Part shown: piece by piece, positions 1-7,361 of the stretch | Layout of the letters: every line of letters starts with the position of its first letter | Position numbering within the stretch: position 1 is the first letter of the stretch | NCBI GenBank assembly: GCA_903906615.1 | Contig: CAIVKT010000162.1 | Span: forward strand, 1 to 14,846 | Reading direction: 5' to 3' | Source: an uncultured Bacteroidota bacterium | GTDB taxonomy: Bacteria > Bacteroidota > Bacteroidia > Chitinophagales > Chitinophagaceae | Length of the DNA: 14,846 nucleotides | Position numbers and translations under genes: made by a program | Notes under the pieces: generated by a model | Databases searched by the model: none | Told to the model about the DNA's origin: nothing | Seen by the model: the letters and a program-made list of their open reading frames with translations, nothing else

Positions 1-308
1 AGCCTATTCAGTCTTCCCTGTTAAAGAACCTGCAGTTGGTTGCCTTTATGGATATAGGATCTGCCTGGAAAGGCTTCATACCTGATGTTGGAAACTCAGG
101 AGCTACCTATTCTTACCCTACATTAGGCTCCAACACCGGGATTAATAATGTATATGTACAATTCACGGTGCCTGCCGGCGTGGCCCTTGGCTATGGCGGC
201 GGTTTGCGCACTTCTATTTTTGGCTACTTCATTCGGTTAGATGAGGGATGGAGCATAGATACCCCAAAGAAGCCCGTCACTTACTTTTCATTGGGCACGG
301 ATTTTTAG
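1..308 (+). CDS. C-terminal fragment of an outer-membrane beta-barrel protein
   Basis: The reading frame is open from the left edge (first full codon at position 3) to a TAG at 306-308, so this is the 3' end of a gene that begins outside the window. About 101 residues are visible. They alternate hydrophobic and polar residues, with glycine- and aromatic-rich strands such as GYGGGLRTSIFGYFIRLDEG, and end in a C-terminal phenylalanine (SLGTDF). That ending is the usual beta-barrel signature recognised by the BAM machinery. The pattern resembles the last strands of Omp85/surface-antigen or TolB-like barrel proteins of Bacteroidota, but the fragment is too short to choose a family. It lies 94 bp upstream of an MlaD gene that has its own -7 element, so it need not be in the same operon. 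Confidence 0.75.
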   Translation, partial: PIQSSLLKNLQLVAFMDIGSAWKGFIPDVGNSGATYSYPTLGSNTGINNVYVQFTVPAGVALGYGGGLRTSIFGYFIRLDEGWSIDTPKKPVTYFSLGTDF

Positions 309-376
309 ATTTTTTTGATTGGCAGGGGATATAGATATTTTTATTTATATCAAATCGGTATTAGCTCTGTTTTCGT

Positions 377-384
377 TACTTTTG
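377..384 (+). promoter_or_regulatory. Bacteroidota -7 promoter element for the MlaD operon
   Basis: TACTTTTG fits the Bacteroidota -7 consensus TAnnTTTG and ends 18 nt before the ATG at 403. Transcription would start near 390, giving a leader of only about a dozen nucleotides. No clear -33 TTTG is visible about 20 bp upstream. Confidence 0.5.
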
Positions 385-402
385 CACTCTTCAATACACG
401 CT

Positions 403-1350
403 ATGAGTTTATCAAAAGAAGCAAGGATCGGGTTGTTGGTGACAATTTCACTGGTCATTTTCTTCATAGGTTTTTATTTTCTTAAGGGCGCCGATATATT
501 CTCCAATGAACGCGAATATTATTGTTACTATAACAATGTAGACGGGCTGCTTACCTCTGCCAATGTGCAGATCAAGGGACTGAATGTAGGCCATGTAGCC
601 CATATGCAACTGGAGAATGGCAAGGGCGTGCGGGTGAGTATTATGGTGGATAAGAGCATAGCACTACCTGAGGGCAGTGTAGCCAGCCTGCAATCGCTTG
701 ACCTTCTCGGCACAAAGATCATAACAATAGCCCCCGGCAATGGCCCCGGCATATTGCCCAAGGGTGCAGAGCTTGTTACCGAGAAGCAAGGTGGGATAGT
801 GGATAATGTGACCGCAGAGCTGACGCCAAGGCTACAGGAAATGAAGGGCACTATTATAGAATTGGATACAGCCTTAGCTGGCATCAATGATGTGGTAGGT
901 GCAGACAACCAAAAACAGATATCTGCTGCGCTCAAGTCTATAAAAGCTACTGCTGATAATATGGCTGCCCTCTCGGCCGTTCTGGGCAAAGAAAGCGGCG
1001 AGATCACCAGCATACTGCATAACCTTAATAGCGTTACCGGCAACCTGGCGCAAAGCAATGATACCGTGCGAATGATACTTGCCAATGTGAACAACGTAAC
1101 CCGCCAATTATCTAATGCGCCTATACAACAGACGTTTGCCAGCCTGCAAAGCGTATCCGCTCAGTTACATGATGTAATGGCCAAGATCAACAACGGCGAT
1201 GGTTCGCTGGGCAAAATGGTCAATGACAAAGCCTTGTACGACAACCTCACTAAATCGCTGCACTCATTAGACAGCCTGATGGGCGATATAAATGCGCATC
1301 CTCACCGTTATATCAATATAGCCATCTTTGGTGGTAAGAAAAAAGACTAA
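403..1350 (+). CDS. MlaD/MCE-family lipid-binding protein
   Basis: A 315-residue protein. It probably binds phospholipid or another lipid in the periplasm as the substrate-binding part of an Mla-type ABC lipid transporter. A single N-terminal membrane helix (about residues 8-28, IGLLVTISLVIFFIGFYFLKG) is followed by an MCE domain at about residues 37-115 (DGLL..ANVQIKGLNVGHV). A long helical region follows with many Asn/Leu/Ser heptad-like segments (about 130-290), typical of the MCE tail. The C-terminus, LHSLDSLMGDINAHPHRYI then FGGKKKD, matches the usual ending of Bacteroidota MCE proteins. The open frame extends upstream to 319, but the ATG at 403 gives the expected N-terminus and lies just after a -7 element. 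Its stop shares one base with the next ATG (TAATG), suggesting translational coupling to the OstA-like gene. No MlaE or MlaF partner is in the window. Confidence 0.9.
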   Translation: MSLSKEARIGLLVTISLVIFFIGFYFLKGADIFSNEREYYCYYNNVDGLLTSANVQIKGLNVGHVAHMQLENGKGVRVSIMVDKSIALPEGSVASLQSLDLLGTKIITIAPGNGPGILPKGAELVTEKQGGIVDNVTAELTPRLQEMKGTIIELDTALAGINDVVGADNQKQISAALKSIKATADNMAALSAVLGKESGEITSILHNLNSVTGNLAQSNDTVRMILANVNNVTRQLSNAPIQQTFASLQSVSAQLHDVMAKINNGDGSLGKMVNDKALYDNLTKSLHSLDSLMGDINAHPHRYINIAIFGGKKKD

Positions 1351-3209
1351 TGCCTGCAAAGCGCTTCCTGATACATCATACGGTAACTGCCATCGCTATG
1401 TGTATGGCCCTGCTGCTGCTAGGCATATCTGCAAACGCCCAACAGGAAGATACTGCGAATAAAGTAAAGATCAACCTGGTACATGCAGATAATCTAATAC
1501 ACAATAAAACAGACTCGGGCGAATACAATAAATTCATAGGCGGGGTGATCCTGCAACAGGGAAGTGATACCCTGTATAGCGACAGCGCCTACCAGAATAG
1601 TACAACAAGGAATTTTGAGGCCTTCGGAGATGTGCGTATAGCCCAGCAGGATGGAACACAGGGCACCAGCGACTATCTCAAATATACCGCTGCGAAACGG
1701 CAGGCTTTCATGCAGAACAATGTAAGGCTCACCGATGGCAAGAACCACCTGGAATGCAGTGAGCTGACATACGACCTGGGTACGAAGATAGGCGTATACG
1801 ATAAAGGAGGTACGCTGCACAACGACAGTACTACCATTACCAGCAATGCAGGTGTGTATAATGCCAACACCAAGACCGCACACTTCACCGGAAATGTATT
1901 TATTGATGACCCGCAATACAAGATCAACTCCGAAGACCTCGATTATAATACGGAGAACAAGGTGACGATATTCTATGCGCAATCTACCGTGAGAAGGGAT
2001 AGTGGCAGGGGATTATTGCAAACAAAAAATGGAACTTATGACGGCCGTAATGGCATAGCACATTTTGTAGGCCACTCATCTATATGGAATGATGGGGAGT
2101 ATATAGAAGGAGATACGCTGAACTATAACAAGCACACAGGCTTTGGCCTGGCCATAGGCAATGTGATCACCTGGGACACAGCGCACCACTCGTGGATGTA
2201 TTGCGGCCGCGCAGAGTATTACCAGTACAAGCGCATATCGTGGGCGTTTATTAATCCCGTGCTGGTGCAGGCTAATGGCAAGGATACCCTGTATATGCGG
2301 GCGGATACCTTTTACTCTGCGCCCATGGTGCTGATGCCCACAGGAGAGTACAAAGCAGGCAAGATACCACAGCCTACAGATACGCTGCACTACGATAGCC
2401 TGAAGGTAAAGGAACAGGTAGTGGGCGGCCACTCAATGCGCACCGATACGCTGATAAAAGACCATGATTTTGATGACGTGAAGACACCCCTGCAAAGTAC
2501 CCGTTACAAAATACCTGCCTCAAAAAACGATACCGCGTCTGTGGCCATTAAGCCTGGTAAGAAAAATAAGAAAAAGAAAAAAGAAGAGGCCACCGACAAG
2601 ATAGCAGTAACCGATACCACACAGGCCGATACTACAGCCCCTATATACTTTATAGGCTACCACCATGTGCTCATATTCTCAGACTCGCTGCAAGGGAAGT
2701 GCGACAGCGTATCCTACACCCGAGCCGACTCTATGATCAGGATGATCTACTCGCCTATAGTGTGGTCGCACCACAGCCAGATAACGGGAGACACCATATT
2801 GCTGCAATTAGACAGCAGCCAGTTGCGGCGTATGTATGTGCCTAATAATGCCACAGTAATATCCCAATCGGGCCCCGATAAAGCGCAACTCTTTGACCAG
2901 GTGCAGGGCAAGACGCTGACTTCGTATTTTAAGGACAACACCGTTACTAAAATGATCGTTTATCCCAATTCGGAATGTATATACTACCCCAAGGATGATA
3001 AAGGCTATTACCTGGGTGTAGACCAGAGCAACAGTGTGCGGATGCGTATATTCTTTGAAGACCAGAAGATAAAAAGCATAAAATTTGAGCAGGACGTTCA
3101 CGAAACAATGACACCGCTCGAAAAAGCTGACCTGCCCTCCATGCACCTCAGCCGCTTCAAATGGCTGATAGACCAGCGCCCTAAAACCAAGGAAGAATTG
3201 TTTCAGTAG
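1350..3209 (+). CDS. OstA-like (LptA/LptD N-terminal family) periplasmic protein
   Basis: A 619-residue protein with a signal peptide (about residues 1-30, hydrophobic core then SANAQ). A long repetitive beta-rich region follows, with recurrent motifs of the type D.L.Y...G...A.G.V.. (for example SDSAYQN, ECSELTYDL, DTLNYN, TLYMRADTF). This is the OstA/LptA fold, whose members bridge LPS between inner and outer membrane. Bacteroidota carry a longer OstA-like family than the roughly 180-residue proteobacterial LptA, and the length here fits that. A lysine-rich linker (KKNKKKKKEE, about residues 405-415) separates two beta-rich halves. The region after about residue 425 (PIYFIGYHHVLIFSDSLQGK) restarts the same repeat. 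The gene begins in the stop codon of the MlaD gene, so the two are probably co-translated and share a role in outer-membrane lipid asymmetry or LPS export. The assignment is by motif only. Confidence 0.85.
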   Translation: MPAKRFLIHHTVTAIAMCMALLLLGISANAQQEDTANKVKINLVHADNLIHNKTDSGEYNKFIGGVILQQGSDTLYSDSAYQNSTTRNFEAFGDVRIAQQDGTQGTSDYLKYTAAKRQAFMQNNVRLTDGKNHLECSELTYDLGTKIGVYDKGGTLHNDSTTITSNAGVYNANTKTAHFTGNVFIDDPQYKINSEDLDYNTENKVTIFYAQSTVRRDSGRGLLQTKNGTYDGRNGIAHFVGHSSIWNDGEYIEGDTLNYNKHTGFGLAIGNVITWDTAHHSWMYCGRAEYYQYKRISWAFINPVLVQANGKDTLYMRADTFYSAPMVLMPTGEYKAGKIPQPTDTLHYDSLKVKEQVVGGHSMRTDTLIKDHDFDDVKTPLQSTRYKIPASKNDTASVAIKPGKKNKKKKKEEATDKIAVTDTTQADTTAPIYFIGYHHVLIFSDSLQGKCDSVSYTRADSMIRMIYSPIVWSHHSQITGDTILLQLDSSQLRRMYVPNNATVISQSGPDKAQLFDQVQGKTLTSYFKDNTVTKMIVYPNSECIYYPKDDKGYYLGVDQSNSVRMRIFFEDQKIKSIKFEQDVHETMTPLEKADLPSMHLSRFKWLIDQRPKTKEELFQ

Positions 3210-3242
3210 CATAGTGTCTTCGCATAGACAGGAAATAAGTAA

Positions 3243-3266
3243 CTCCCCTCCTGCAAAGGAGGGGAG
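3243..3266 (+). terminator. GC-rich hairpin after the OstA-like gene, likely terminator
   Basis: CTCCCCTCC and GGAGGGGAG form a perfect 9-bp stem around the loop TGCAAA, starting 33 bp after the OstA-like stop. No clean T-tract follows on either strand, so termination is inferred from stem strength and its place between convergent genes. It may equally be part of a repeated intergenic element. Confidence 0.5.
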
Positions 3267-3268
3267 AA

Positions 3269-3297
3269 TGAAAACAATAGCGAAGCAATTGTTTTCA
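3269..3297. repeat. Second inverted repeat (10-bp stem) in the convergent gap
   Basis: TGAAAACAAT and ATTGTTTTCA pair perfectly over 10 bp. Within the loop AGCGAAGCA a further GC/GC pair can form around GAA. Placed two bases after the preceding hairpin, it makes a double-hairpin unit like the REP-type elements scattered between genes in many Bacteroidota. Confidence 0.6.
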
Positions 3298-3360
3298 GGC
3301 GGGGGTGGTCGCACTCGCGCAGCGCAAATAACACAACCACATGCAACCAAACTTCCCGGC

Positions 3361-3388
3361 ACAAGGTCCCGATTTTCTGCGGGAGGGT
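3361..3388. repeat. 28-bp intergenic repeat, copy 1
   Basis: A 28-bp segment that recurs at 5726-5753 with a single mismatch. It contains TCCCG (3367-3371) and CGGGA (3380-3384), which can form a 5-bp stem. It lies just past the 3' end of the ABC transporter gene in a convergent gap of about 190 bp. The whole gap 3210-3397 holds two hairpins, this repeat, and a degenerate stretch at 3314-3355 resembling the repeats at 12.45 kb. No gene is seen there. Confidence 0.7.
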
Positions 3389-3397
3389 CGGCTTGGG

Positions 3398-5188
3398 TTA
3401 ATGCCTTACTTTTGTCCCCGGCTCCTTCCGTTCCCCTATCTGCTGGCGCCACATGGCATAATACAACCCCTTTTCATCAAGCAGCGACTGGTGGTTGCCC
3501 GTTTCGATCACATGGCCTTTTTCCAGTACATAGATACGGTCGGCGTGCATGATGGTAGACAGCCTGTGCGCGATCATGATCGTGATGTGCTGGCGCTGCG
3601 AGGTGATGCTGCGGATAGTAGTGGATATCTCATCCTCGGTAAGTGAGTCGAGTGCTGAGGTAGCCTCATCAAAGATCATGAGCCTTGGCTGGCGCAGCAA
3701 TGCGCGCGCTATAGATACACGTTGGCGCTCACCGCCGGATAGCTTCAGGCCACCTTCTCCAATAATCGTGTCCAGCCCGTTATCAGCGCGGGACAGTAAT
3801 GTTTGGCAAGATGCTTTTTGCAGCACCGAGATAATGTCTTCATCAGTAGCTCCCGGGTTCACAAACAGCAGGTTTTCCCTGATGGTACCCGAGAACAGTT
3901 GCGGGTCTTGTGTTACGAGGCCCATCTGGCGGCGCAGCTCTTCGTAGTCTATATTGGCTTCTTCGTGCCCGTTATAAAATATGTTGCCGGTAATAGGGTG
4001 ATACAGGCCCACCAGCAGCTTCACCAATGTGGTCTTGCCGCTGCCCGAAGGGCCTACAAAGGCCACTGTCTCGCCCAGCTTCACATCAAACGAAATGCCG
4101 TCAAGCGCGGGGCGCGATGCGCTGTTGTGCTGGAAAACCACGTTAGTGAACTTCACTTCCTCAATGCTGTGTATAGCCTCGGGGTTATCGGGTGTAAAGG
4201 CTATAGGTTTTTTGAAGAGCTCTTCCATATTGTTCAGGCTAGCTTCTGCTTCGCGGTAAGAAAGAATCACGTTGCCTATTTCCTGCATAGGGCCGAAGAT
4301 AAAGAAGGAGAAGAACGTAAGGCTAAGGTATTGGCCGGGGTTGATAATGCCCCTGAAAATGTAGAACAACAGGCACATCACAATTACCTGTTGCAGAAAA
4401 TTCACAAAAGTGCCTTGTATGAAGGATATGGTACGGATGCTGCGTACTTTCTTCAACTCCAGTTTCAGTATCTTGATGGTGGTGGTGTTGAGCCTGCGTA
4501 TCTCCTGGTTGGTGAGCCCCAGGCTTTTTACCAGTTCTATATTACGCAGTGATTCGGTGGTAGAGCCGGCAAGCTGGTTGGTTTCGCGTACTATATTTTT
4601 CTGTACGCTTTTTATCCGCTTGCTCAGCACACTTGTCAGGAAGCCTAAGACCGCCGCTCCACCCAGGTATACCAGTGGCAGGTAAGGATTAATAGGAGCC
4701 GTATAAACGATAACGAACACAATACCCACTATGGTAGGCAGCAGCACATTGAAGAACGCATTGATGAATTTCTCGCAATCGGCGCGTACTTTTTGCAATA
4801 CAGAAAGTGTTTGTCCGCTGCTTTGGTCTTCAAAGTCCTGGTAGGGCAGGCGCAGTGCATGGCGCAGGCCATCGGTATATAGTTGTGCGCCATATTTTTG
4901 TATCACCACATTCACCACATAATCCTGGAAGTTTTTGGCGATCCTGGACACCATGGCGATGCCCATGATGTAAGCAATAAAGCGCAGCGCGAGGTGGTAA
5001 TAGGCTGTTTCACCCCTGTGTATCTTGTGGGCCAGGTCGTAAAAATGTGGATGGGTAACCAGTTGCTGTAGTATTCTACCGGCCATTATCGGGTTAAGCA
5101 GCGAAAAACTTTGGTTTACAGCCGCCAGAATAATAGCAAGAAAGATCATGGCCTTATAACGGCCGAGGTAGTGAAGAAGTAGTTTCAT
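3398..5188 (-). CDS. MsbA-type ABC exporter, fused permease and ATPase
   Basis: A 596-residue half-transporter with an N-terminal six-helix exporter domain (about residues 1-310) and a C-terminal ATPase (about 340-585). All nucleotide-binding motifs are intact: Walker A GPSGSGKTT (379-387), Q-loop Q427 in VTQDPQLFSGTIREN, signature LSGGERQR (483-490), Walker B LMIFDE (503-508) and H-loop H541 in IAHRLSTI. It should act as a homodimer exporting a lipid or amphipathic compound across the inner membrane. The substrate cannot be read from the sequence. A TTG codon at 5197 lies in frame but is part of the -7 element TACTTTTG, so the ATG at 5188 is chosen. It is convergent with the OstA-like gene. 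The NUDIX gene lies 63 bp upstream on the same strand, but this gene has its own promoter. Confidence 0.93.
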   Translation of the reverse strand: MKLLLHYLGRYKAMIFLAIILAAVNQSFSLLNPIMAGRILQQLVTHPHFYDLAHKIHRGETAYYHLALRFIAYIMGIAMVSRIAKNFQDYVVNVVIQKYGAQLYTDGLRHALRLPYQDFEDQSSGQTLSVLQKVRADCEKFINAFFNVLLPTIVGIVFVIVYTAPINPYLPLVYLGGAAVLGFLTSVLSKRIKSVQKNIVRETNQLAGSTTESLRNIELVKSLGLTNQEIRRLNTTTIKILKLELKKVRSIRTISFIQGTFVNFLQQVIVMCLLFYIFRGIINPGQYLSLTFFSFFIFGPMQEIGNVILSYREAEASLNNMEELFKKPIAFTPDNPEAIHSIEEVKFTNVVFQHNSASRPALDGISFDVKLGETVAFVGPSGSGKTTLVKLLVGLYHPITGNIFYNGHEEANIDYEELRRQMGLVTQDPQLFSGTIRENLLFVNPGATDEDIISVLQKASCQTLLSRADNGLDTIIGEGGLKLSGGERQRVSIARALLRQPRLMIFDEATSALDSLTEDEISTTIRSITSQRQHITIMIAHRLSTIMHADRIYVLEKGHVIETGNHQSLLDEKGLYYAMWRQQIGERKEPGTKVRH

Positions 5189-5194
5189 GTGCTG

Positions 5195-5227
5195 CAAAAG
5201 TAAGGGGTAAACACCCTAATCCATCAA
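5195..5227 (-). promoter_or_regulatory. Promoter of the ABC exporter gene
   Basis: On the minus strand TACTTTTG (5195-5202) matches TAnnTTTG. A TTG at 5225-5227 lies 22 bp upstream, close to the usual 19-21 bp spacing. The -7 element ends only 6 nt before the ATG at 5188, so the transcript would be leaderless or nearly so. Confidence 0.55.
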
Positions 5228-5251
5228 TAGCTATATTGATAATAATTATAA

Positions 5252-5674
5252 CTATGACTGTGTTGCATACAAATCTTGCAATAAACCACCCACCTTTTTG
5301 TCTATCGGCAGTGTAAAAGTATCGGGCGACACATCTTTGAGTTCCATCCAATAGGTGCGTTCGTTGTACATTTGGTTGGTAAAAGTATCAGGCACCTTGC
5401 CGGATATAAGATAATAAATACTGATCACCTGGGAATTATCGTAAGCGGAGGCCTGGAAAAAATCTGTGGTGTAGAAATGCTGCTTTATTTCCACATCAAG
5501 CCCCAGCTCTTCCTGCCATTCCCGTTTCAGGCAGTCGAGCGTGCTTTCGCCCCAGTCCAGCCCGCCACCTGGGAATTTAACGACCGCTTTACCTTTTATC
5601 TGCTCCTCGTTCACCAGCAGCCGGCCATTATCTATCCATATCCCGTATACCCGCACATTGAAGCGTCTTTCCAT
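5252..5674 (-). CDS. NUDIX hydrolase
   Basis: A 140-residue single-domain NUDIX protein. The Nudix box is complete at residues 37-59: G37, five residues, E43, seven residues, R51-E52, then E55-E56 and G58. These residues coordinate the divalent metal and catalyse hydrolysis of a nucleoside diphosphate linked to another group. FPGGGLDWGE and the following YYLISGKVP strand are typical of small MutT-like or ADP-ribose-type members, but the substrate cannot be predicted. The ATG at 5674 follows a good -7 element at 5679-5686 (minus strand), again implying an almost leaderless mRNA. It lies upstream of the ABC exporter on the same strand, with no evidence of functional linkage. Confidence 0.92.
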   Translation of the reverse strand: MERRFNVRVYGIWIDNGRLLVNEEQIKGKAVVKFPGGGLDWGESTLDCLKREWQEELGLDVEIKQHFYTTDFFQASAYDNSQVISIYYLISGKVPDTFTNQMYNERTYWMELKDVSPDTFTLPIDKKVGGLLQDLYATQS

Positions 5675-5678
5675 AACT

Positions 5679-5686
5679 CAAAGATA
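5679..5686 (-). promoter_or_regulatory. -7 element of the NUDIX gene
   Basis: Minus-strand TATCTTTG matches TAnnTTTG exactly and ends 4 nt before the ATG at 5674. No good -33 element is found at 19-21 bp. Confidence 0.45.
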
Positions 5687-5725
5687 AGTAAGGTATTAGC
5701 AAGTTTATTAATTACGGCTCCCCGA

Positions 5726-5753
5726 ACAAGGTCCCGCTTTTCTGCGGGAGGGT
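5726..5753. repeat. 28-bp intergenic repeat, copy 2
   Basis: Matches 3361-3388 at 27 of 28 positions. Here the internal inverted repeat is better: TCCCGC (5732-5737) and GCGGGA (5744-5749) form a 6-bp stem with a TTTTCT loop. It lies between the start of the NUDIX gene and the terminator of the small His-rich gene. Confidence 0.7.
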
Positions 5754-5759
5754 AGGGGT

Positions 5760-5803
5760 AAAAAAAGACCGGAACAACGCCCAATTAAGGGAGCTGCCCC
5801 GGT
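5760..5803 (-). terminator. Intrinsic terminator of the His-rich peptide gene
   Basis: Read on the minus strand, ACCGGGGCAGCTCCC (5803-5789) pairs with GGGCGTTGTTCCGGT (5782-5768) around the loop TTAATT. All 15 positions pair except one T/C mismatch, with several G-U pairs, and C plus seven T follow at 5767-5760. This is a classical rho-independent terminator 20 nt after the stop codon of the 40-residue peptide gene. Confidence 0.8.
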
Positions 5804-5822
5804 ACCCAAACACACACATTCT

Positions 5823-5945
5823 TTAGCGGTGGCCGTGATGATGGTGGTGCATACGATGGTGATGATGCCATGGCGCTGCACTGGCGCTGCTGATGGTTCC
5901 GAAGCTAATGCAAGCTACAAGGAACACGGTGATTATCTTTTTCAT
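5823..5945 (-). CDS. Small secreted histidine-rich peptide (40 aa)
   Basis: A 40-codon gene on the minus strand. Residues 1-23 form a clean signal peptide: MKK, a hydrophobic core IITVFLVACISFG, then a likely signal-peptidase I site after ASA. The mature product would be about 17 residues, APWHHHHRMHHHHHGHR, with ten histidines among its last 14 residues. Export to the periplasm and binding of a transition metal (Zn, Ni, Cu, Co) are inferences from composition. The gene is followed 20 nt later by a strong intrinsic terminator, which argues that it is real. It begins 77 nt after the stop of the MFS exporter on the same strand, so the two may share a transcript. No convincing -7 element lies directly upstream, and the only ribosome-binding hint is a purine run (GAAAAGC). 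No family was recognised. Confidence 0.72.
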   Translation of the reverse strand: MKKIITVFLVACISFGTISSASAAPWHHHHRMHHHHHGHR

Positions 5946-6021
5946 TGCTTTTCGTTTTTTGGTTACAGCATAGTAGTTACAAAATGCGAGCCACCGAATG
6001 TTAAGTCAGCGGCCGGTATTG

Positions 6022-7287
6022 TTAAAGTACCTCCTGCTCTTCTGCATCCGCTGCTTCTATAGCTGCCGCCCGCCTTTTGGCCATATACTCCTTGCGCAGG
6101 AAAGGGGAGAACAGCAGCGCGATGATAACCGCGATGATACCCTCTGCGAGAATTGTGTGCGGCGCACCAATGCGCTCCGAAATGATACCTATAAGCAGGC
6201 TGCCCAATGGCAGCATACCAAAGAAGGCCAGGGCGAAGTAGCTGATAACGCGGCCCCGCATACGCTGGTTCACTGTTGTTTGTATAATCGTATTGCAAAT
6301 GGTGGTTTGCGACATGGTGCCAAACCCGCAGACCACCGCAAAAGACATAGACCATACATAGCTGGTGGCATGGGAAAACAGCATAAGCCCTATGCCGAAA
6401 ATGATGGTATTAGCCAGCAGTATGATCTTGAGGTCGCTCCCCGGTTTTAGTGATGCGAGGAAGATGGTACCGCATACTGCGCCCAGCCCTATGAAGCTGG
6501 TGATGTATCCATAGGTGGCCGCATTGCCATGGAATATGTCGGCGGCATATATGGGCAGCAGTGTGTTGTACGGCAGCACGAACAAGCTGGTAAAGGCCAG
6601 CAGCAGTATCACCGCGCCTATAGTGGGTGTGCGCTTCAGGTAGATGTAGCCTTCGGCGAGCGCATCAAACGCATCCTTTTTCGTGGGGATCTGCTGATAG
6701 GGTGGCAACTTCATCAGCAGCAGCGAGGTGATCACTGCCACGAAGCTCACCGCATTAGCGCCGAAGCAGATGCTTGCCCCAAACTTTTGCAGCACTATCC
6801 CCGATATGGCCGGGCCTGCGAGCCGCGCCAGGTTCACCATAGAGGAGTTAAGCGCAATGGCATTGGATAAGTCTTCTTTTTTCTCGATCATATCATACAC
6901 CAGCGACTGCCGTGCCGGCACATCGAAGGCTGTAATAATGCCCAGTACCGCGCTGAGCGTAAGTATCTCCCACACCATATAATGCCCCGCCCACACCAGT
7001 ATAGTGAGCAATACGGCCTGCACCAGCGAAGCACATTGCGTGAACAGCAGCACCTTGTATTTATTAAACCTGTCGGAGACCACCCCGCCAAAAAGAGAAA
7101 GCAGGAAAGATGGGAACTGAACAGCAAAAACCGAAACCCCAAGCCAGAATGCAGAATGTGTCATGCTATAGACAAGCCACGTAACGGCTGTCTTCTGCAT
7201 CCATGTGCCTACCAGTGATAGCGACTGCCCGCTGAAATACAGCCGGTAATTGCGGCTGCCAAATGCCCTGAATGTGCTGATGGCCAT
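6022..7287 (-). CDS. MFS_3-type exporter (EntS-like)
   Basis: A 421-residue polytopic membrane protein of about 12 helices. The N-terminus FRAFGSRNYRLYFSGQSLSL followed by GTWMQKTAVTWLVY is the hallmark of the MFS_3 group, which includes the enterobactin exporter EntS and many uncharacterised drug or siderophore exporters. The loop 2-3 motif is present as GGVVSDRFNKYK (about residues 67-78). A second FGMLPLGSLLIG... stretch near residue 350 is also typical. The C-terminus is a charged cytoplasmic tail (KRRAAAIEAADAEEQEVL). The substrate is unknown. The start at 7287 is supported by an AGGAAGGAG run about 8 nt upstream, a Shine-Dalgarno-like site that is uncommon in this phylum. The small His-rich peptide gene follows 77 nt downstream and then a terminator. 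Confidence 0.9.
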   Translation of the reverse strand: MAISTFRAFGSRNYRLYFSGQSLSLVGTWMQKTAVTWLVYSMTHSAFWLGVSVFAVQFPSFLLSLFGGVVSDRFNKYKVLLFTQCASLVQAVLLTILVWAGHYMVWEILTLSAVLGIITAFDVPARQSLVYDMIEKKEDLSNAIALNSSMVNLARLAGPAISGIVLQKFGASICFGANAVSFVAVITSLLLMKLPPYQQIPTKKDAFDALAEGYIYLKRTPTIGAVILLLAFTSLFVLPYNTLLPIYAADIFHGNAATYGYITSFIGLGAVCGTIFLASLKPGSDLKIILLANTIIFGIGLMLFSHATSYVWSMSFAVVCGFGTMSQTTICNTIIQTTVNQRMRGRVISYFALAFFGMLPLGSLLIGIISERIGAPHTILAEGIIAVIIALLFSPFLRKEYMAKRRAAAIEAADAEEQEVL

Positions 7288-7361
7288 AGATGCTTCTCCT
7301 TCCTGACTGCAATATTATGCCAGATGAAGAAAGGAGGAGCGTTAAAATTAAGCGATAGATT

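Noticed and set aside
528..1094. Long minus-strand open frame opposite the MlaD gene
   Set aside because: It lies wholly antisense to a well-recognised gene and shows no family motif, so it is a shadow frame.
2808..3452. Minus-strand open frame across the OstA-like 3' end and the convergent gap
   Set aside because: It crosses two hairpins and the repeat, has no recognisable domain, and is antisense to a real gene.
3214..3552. Plus-strand frame beginning in the convergent gap
   Set aside because: It translates the repeat region and then runs antisense to the ABC transporter ATPase; composition is not protein-like.
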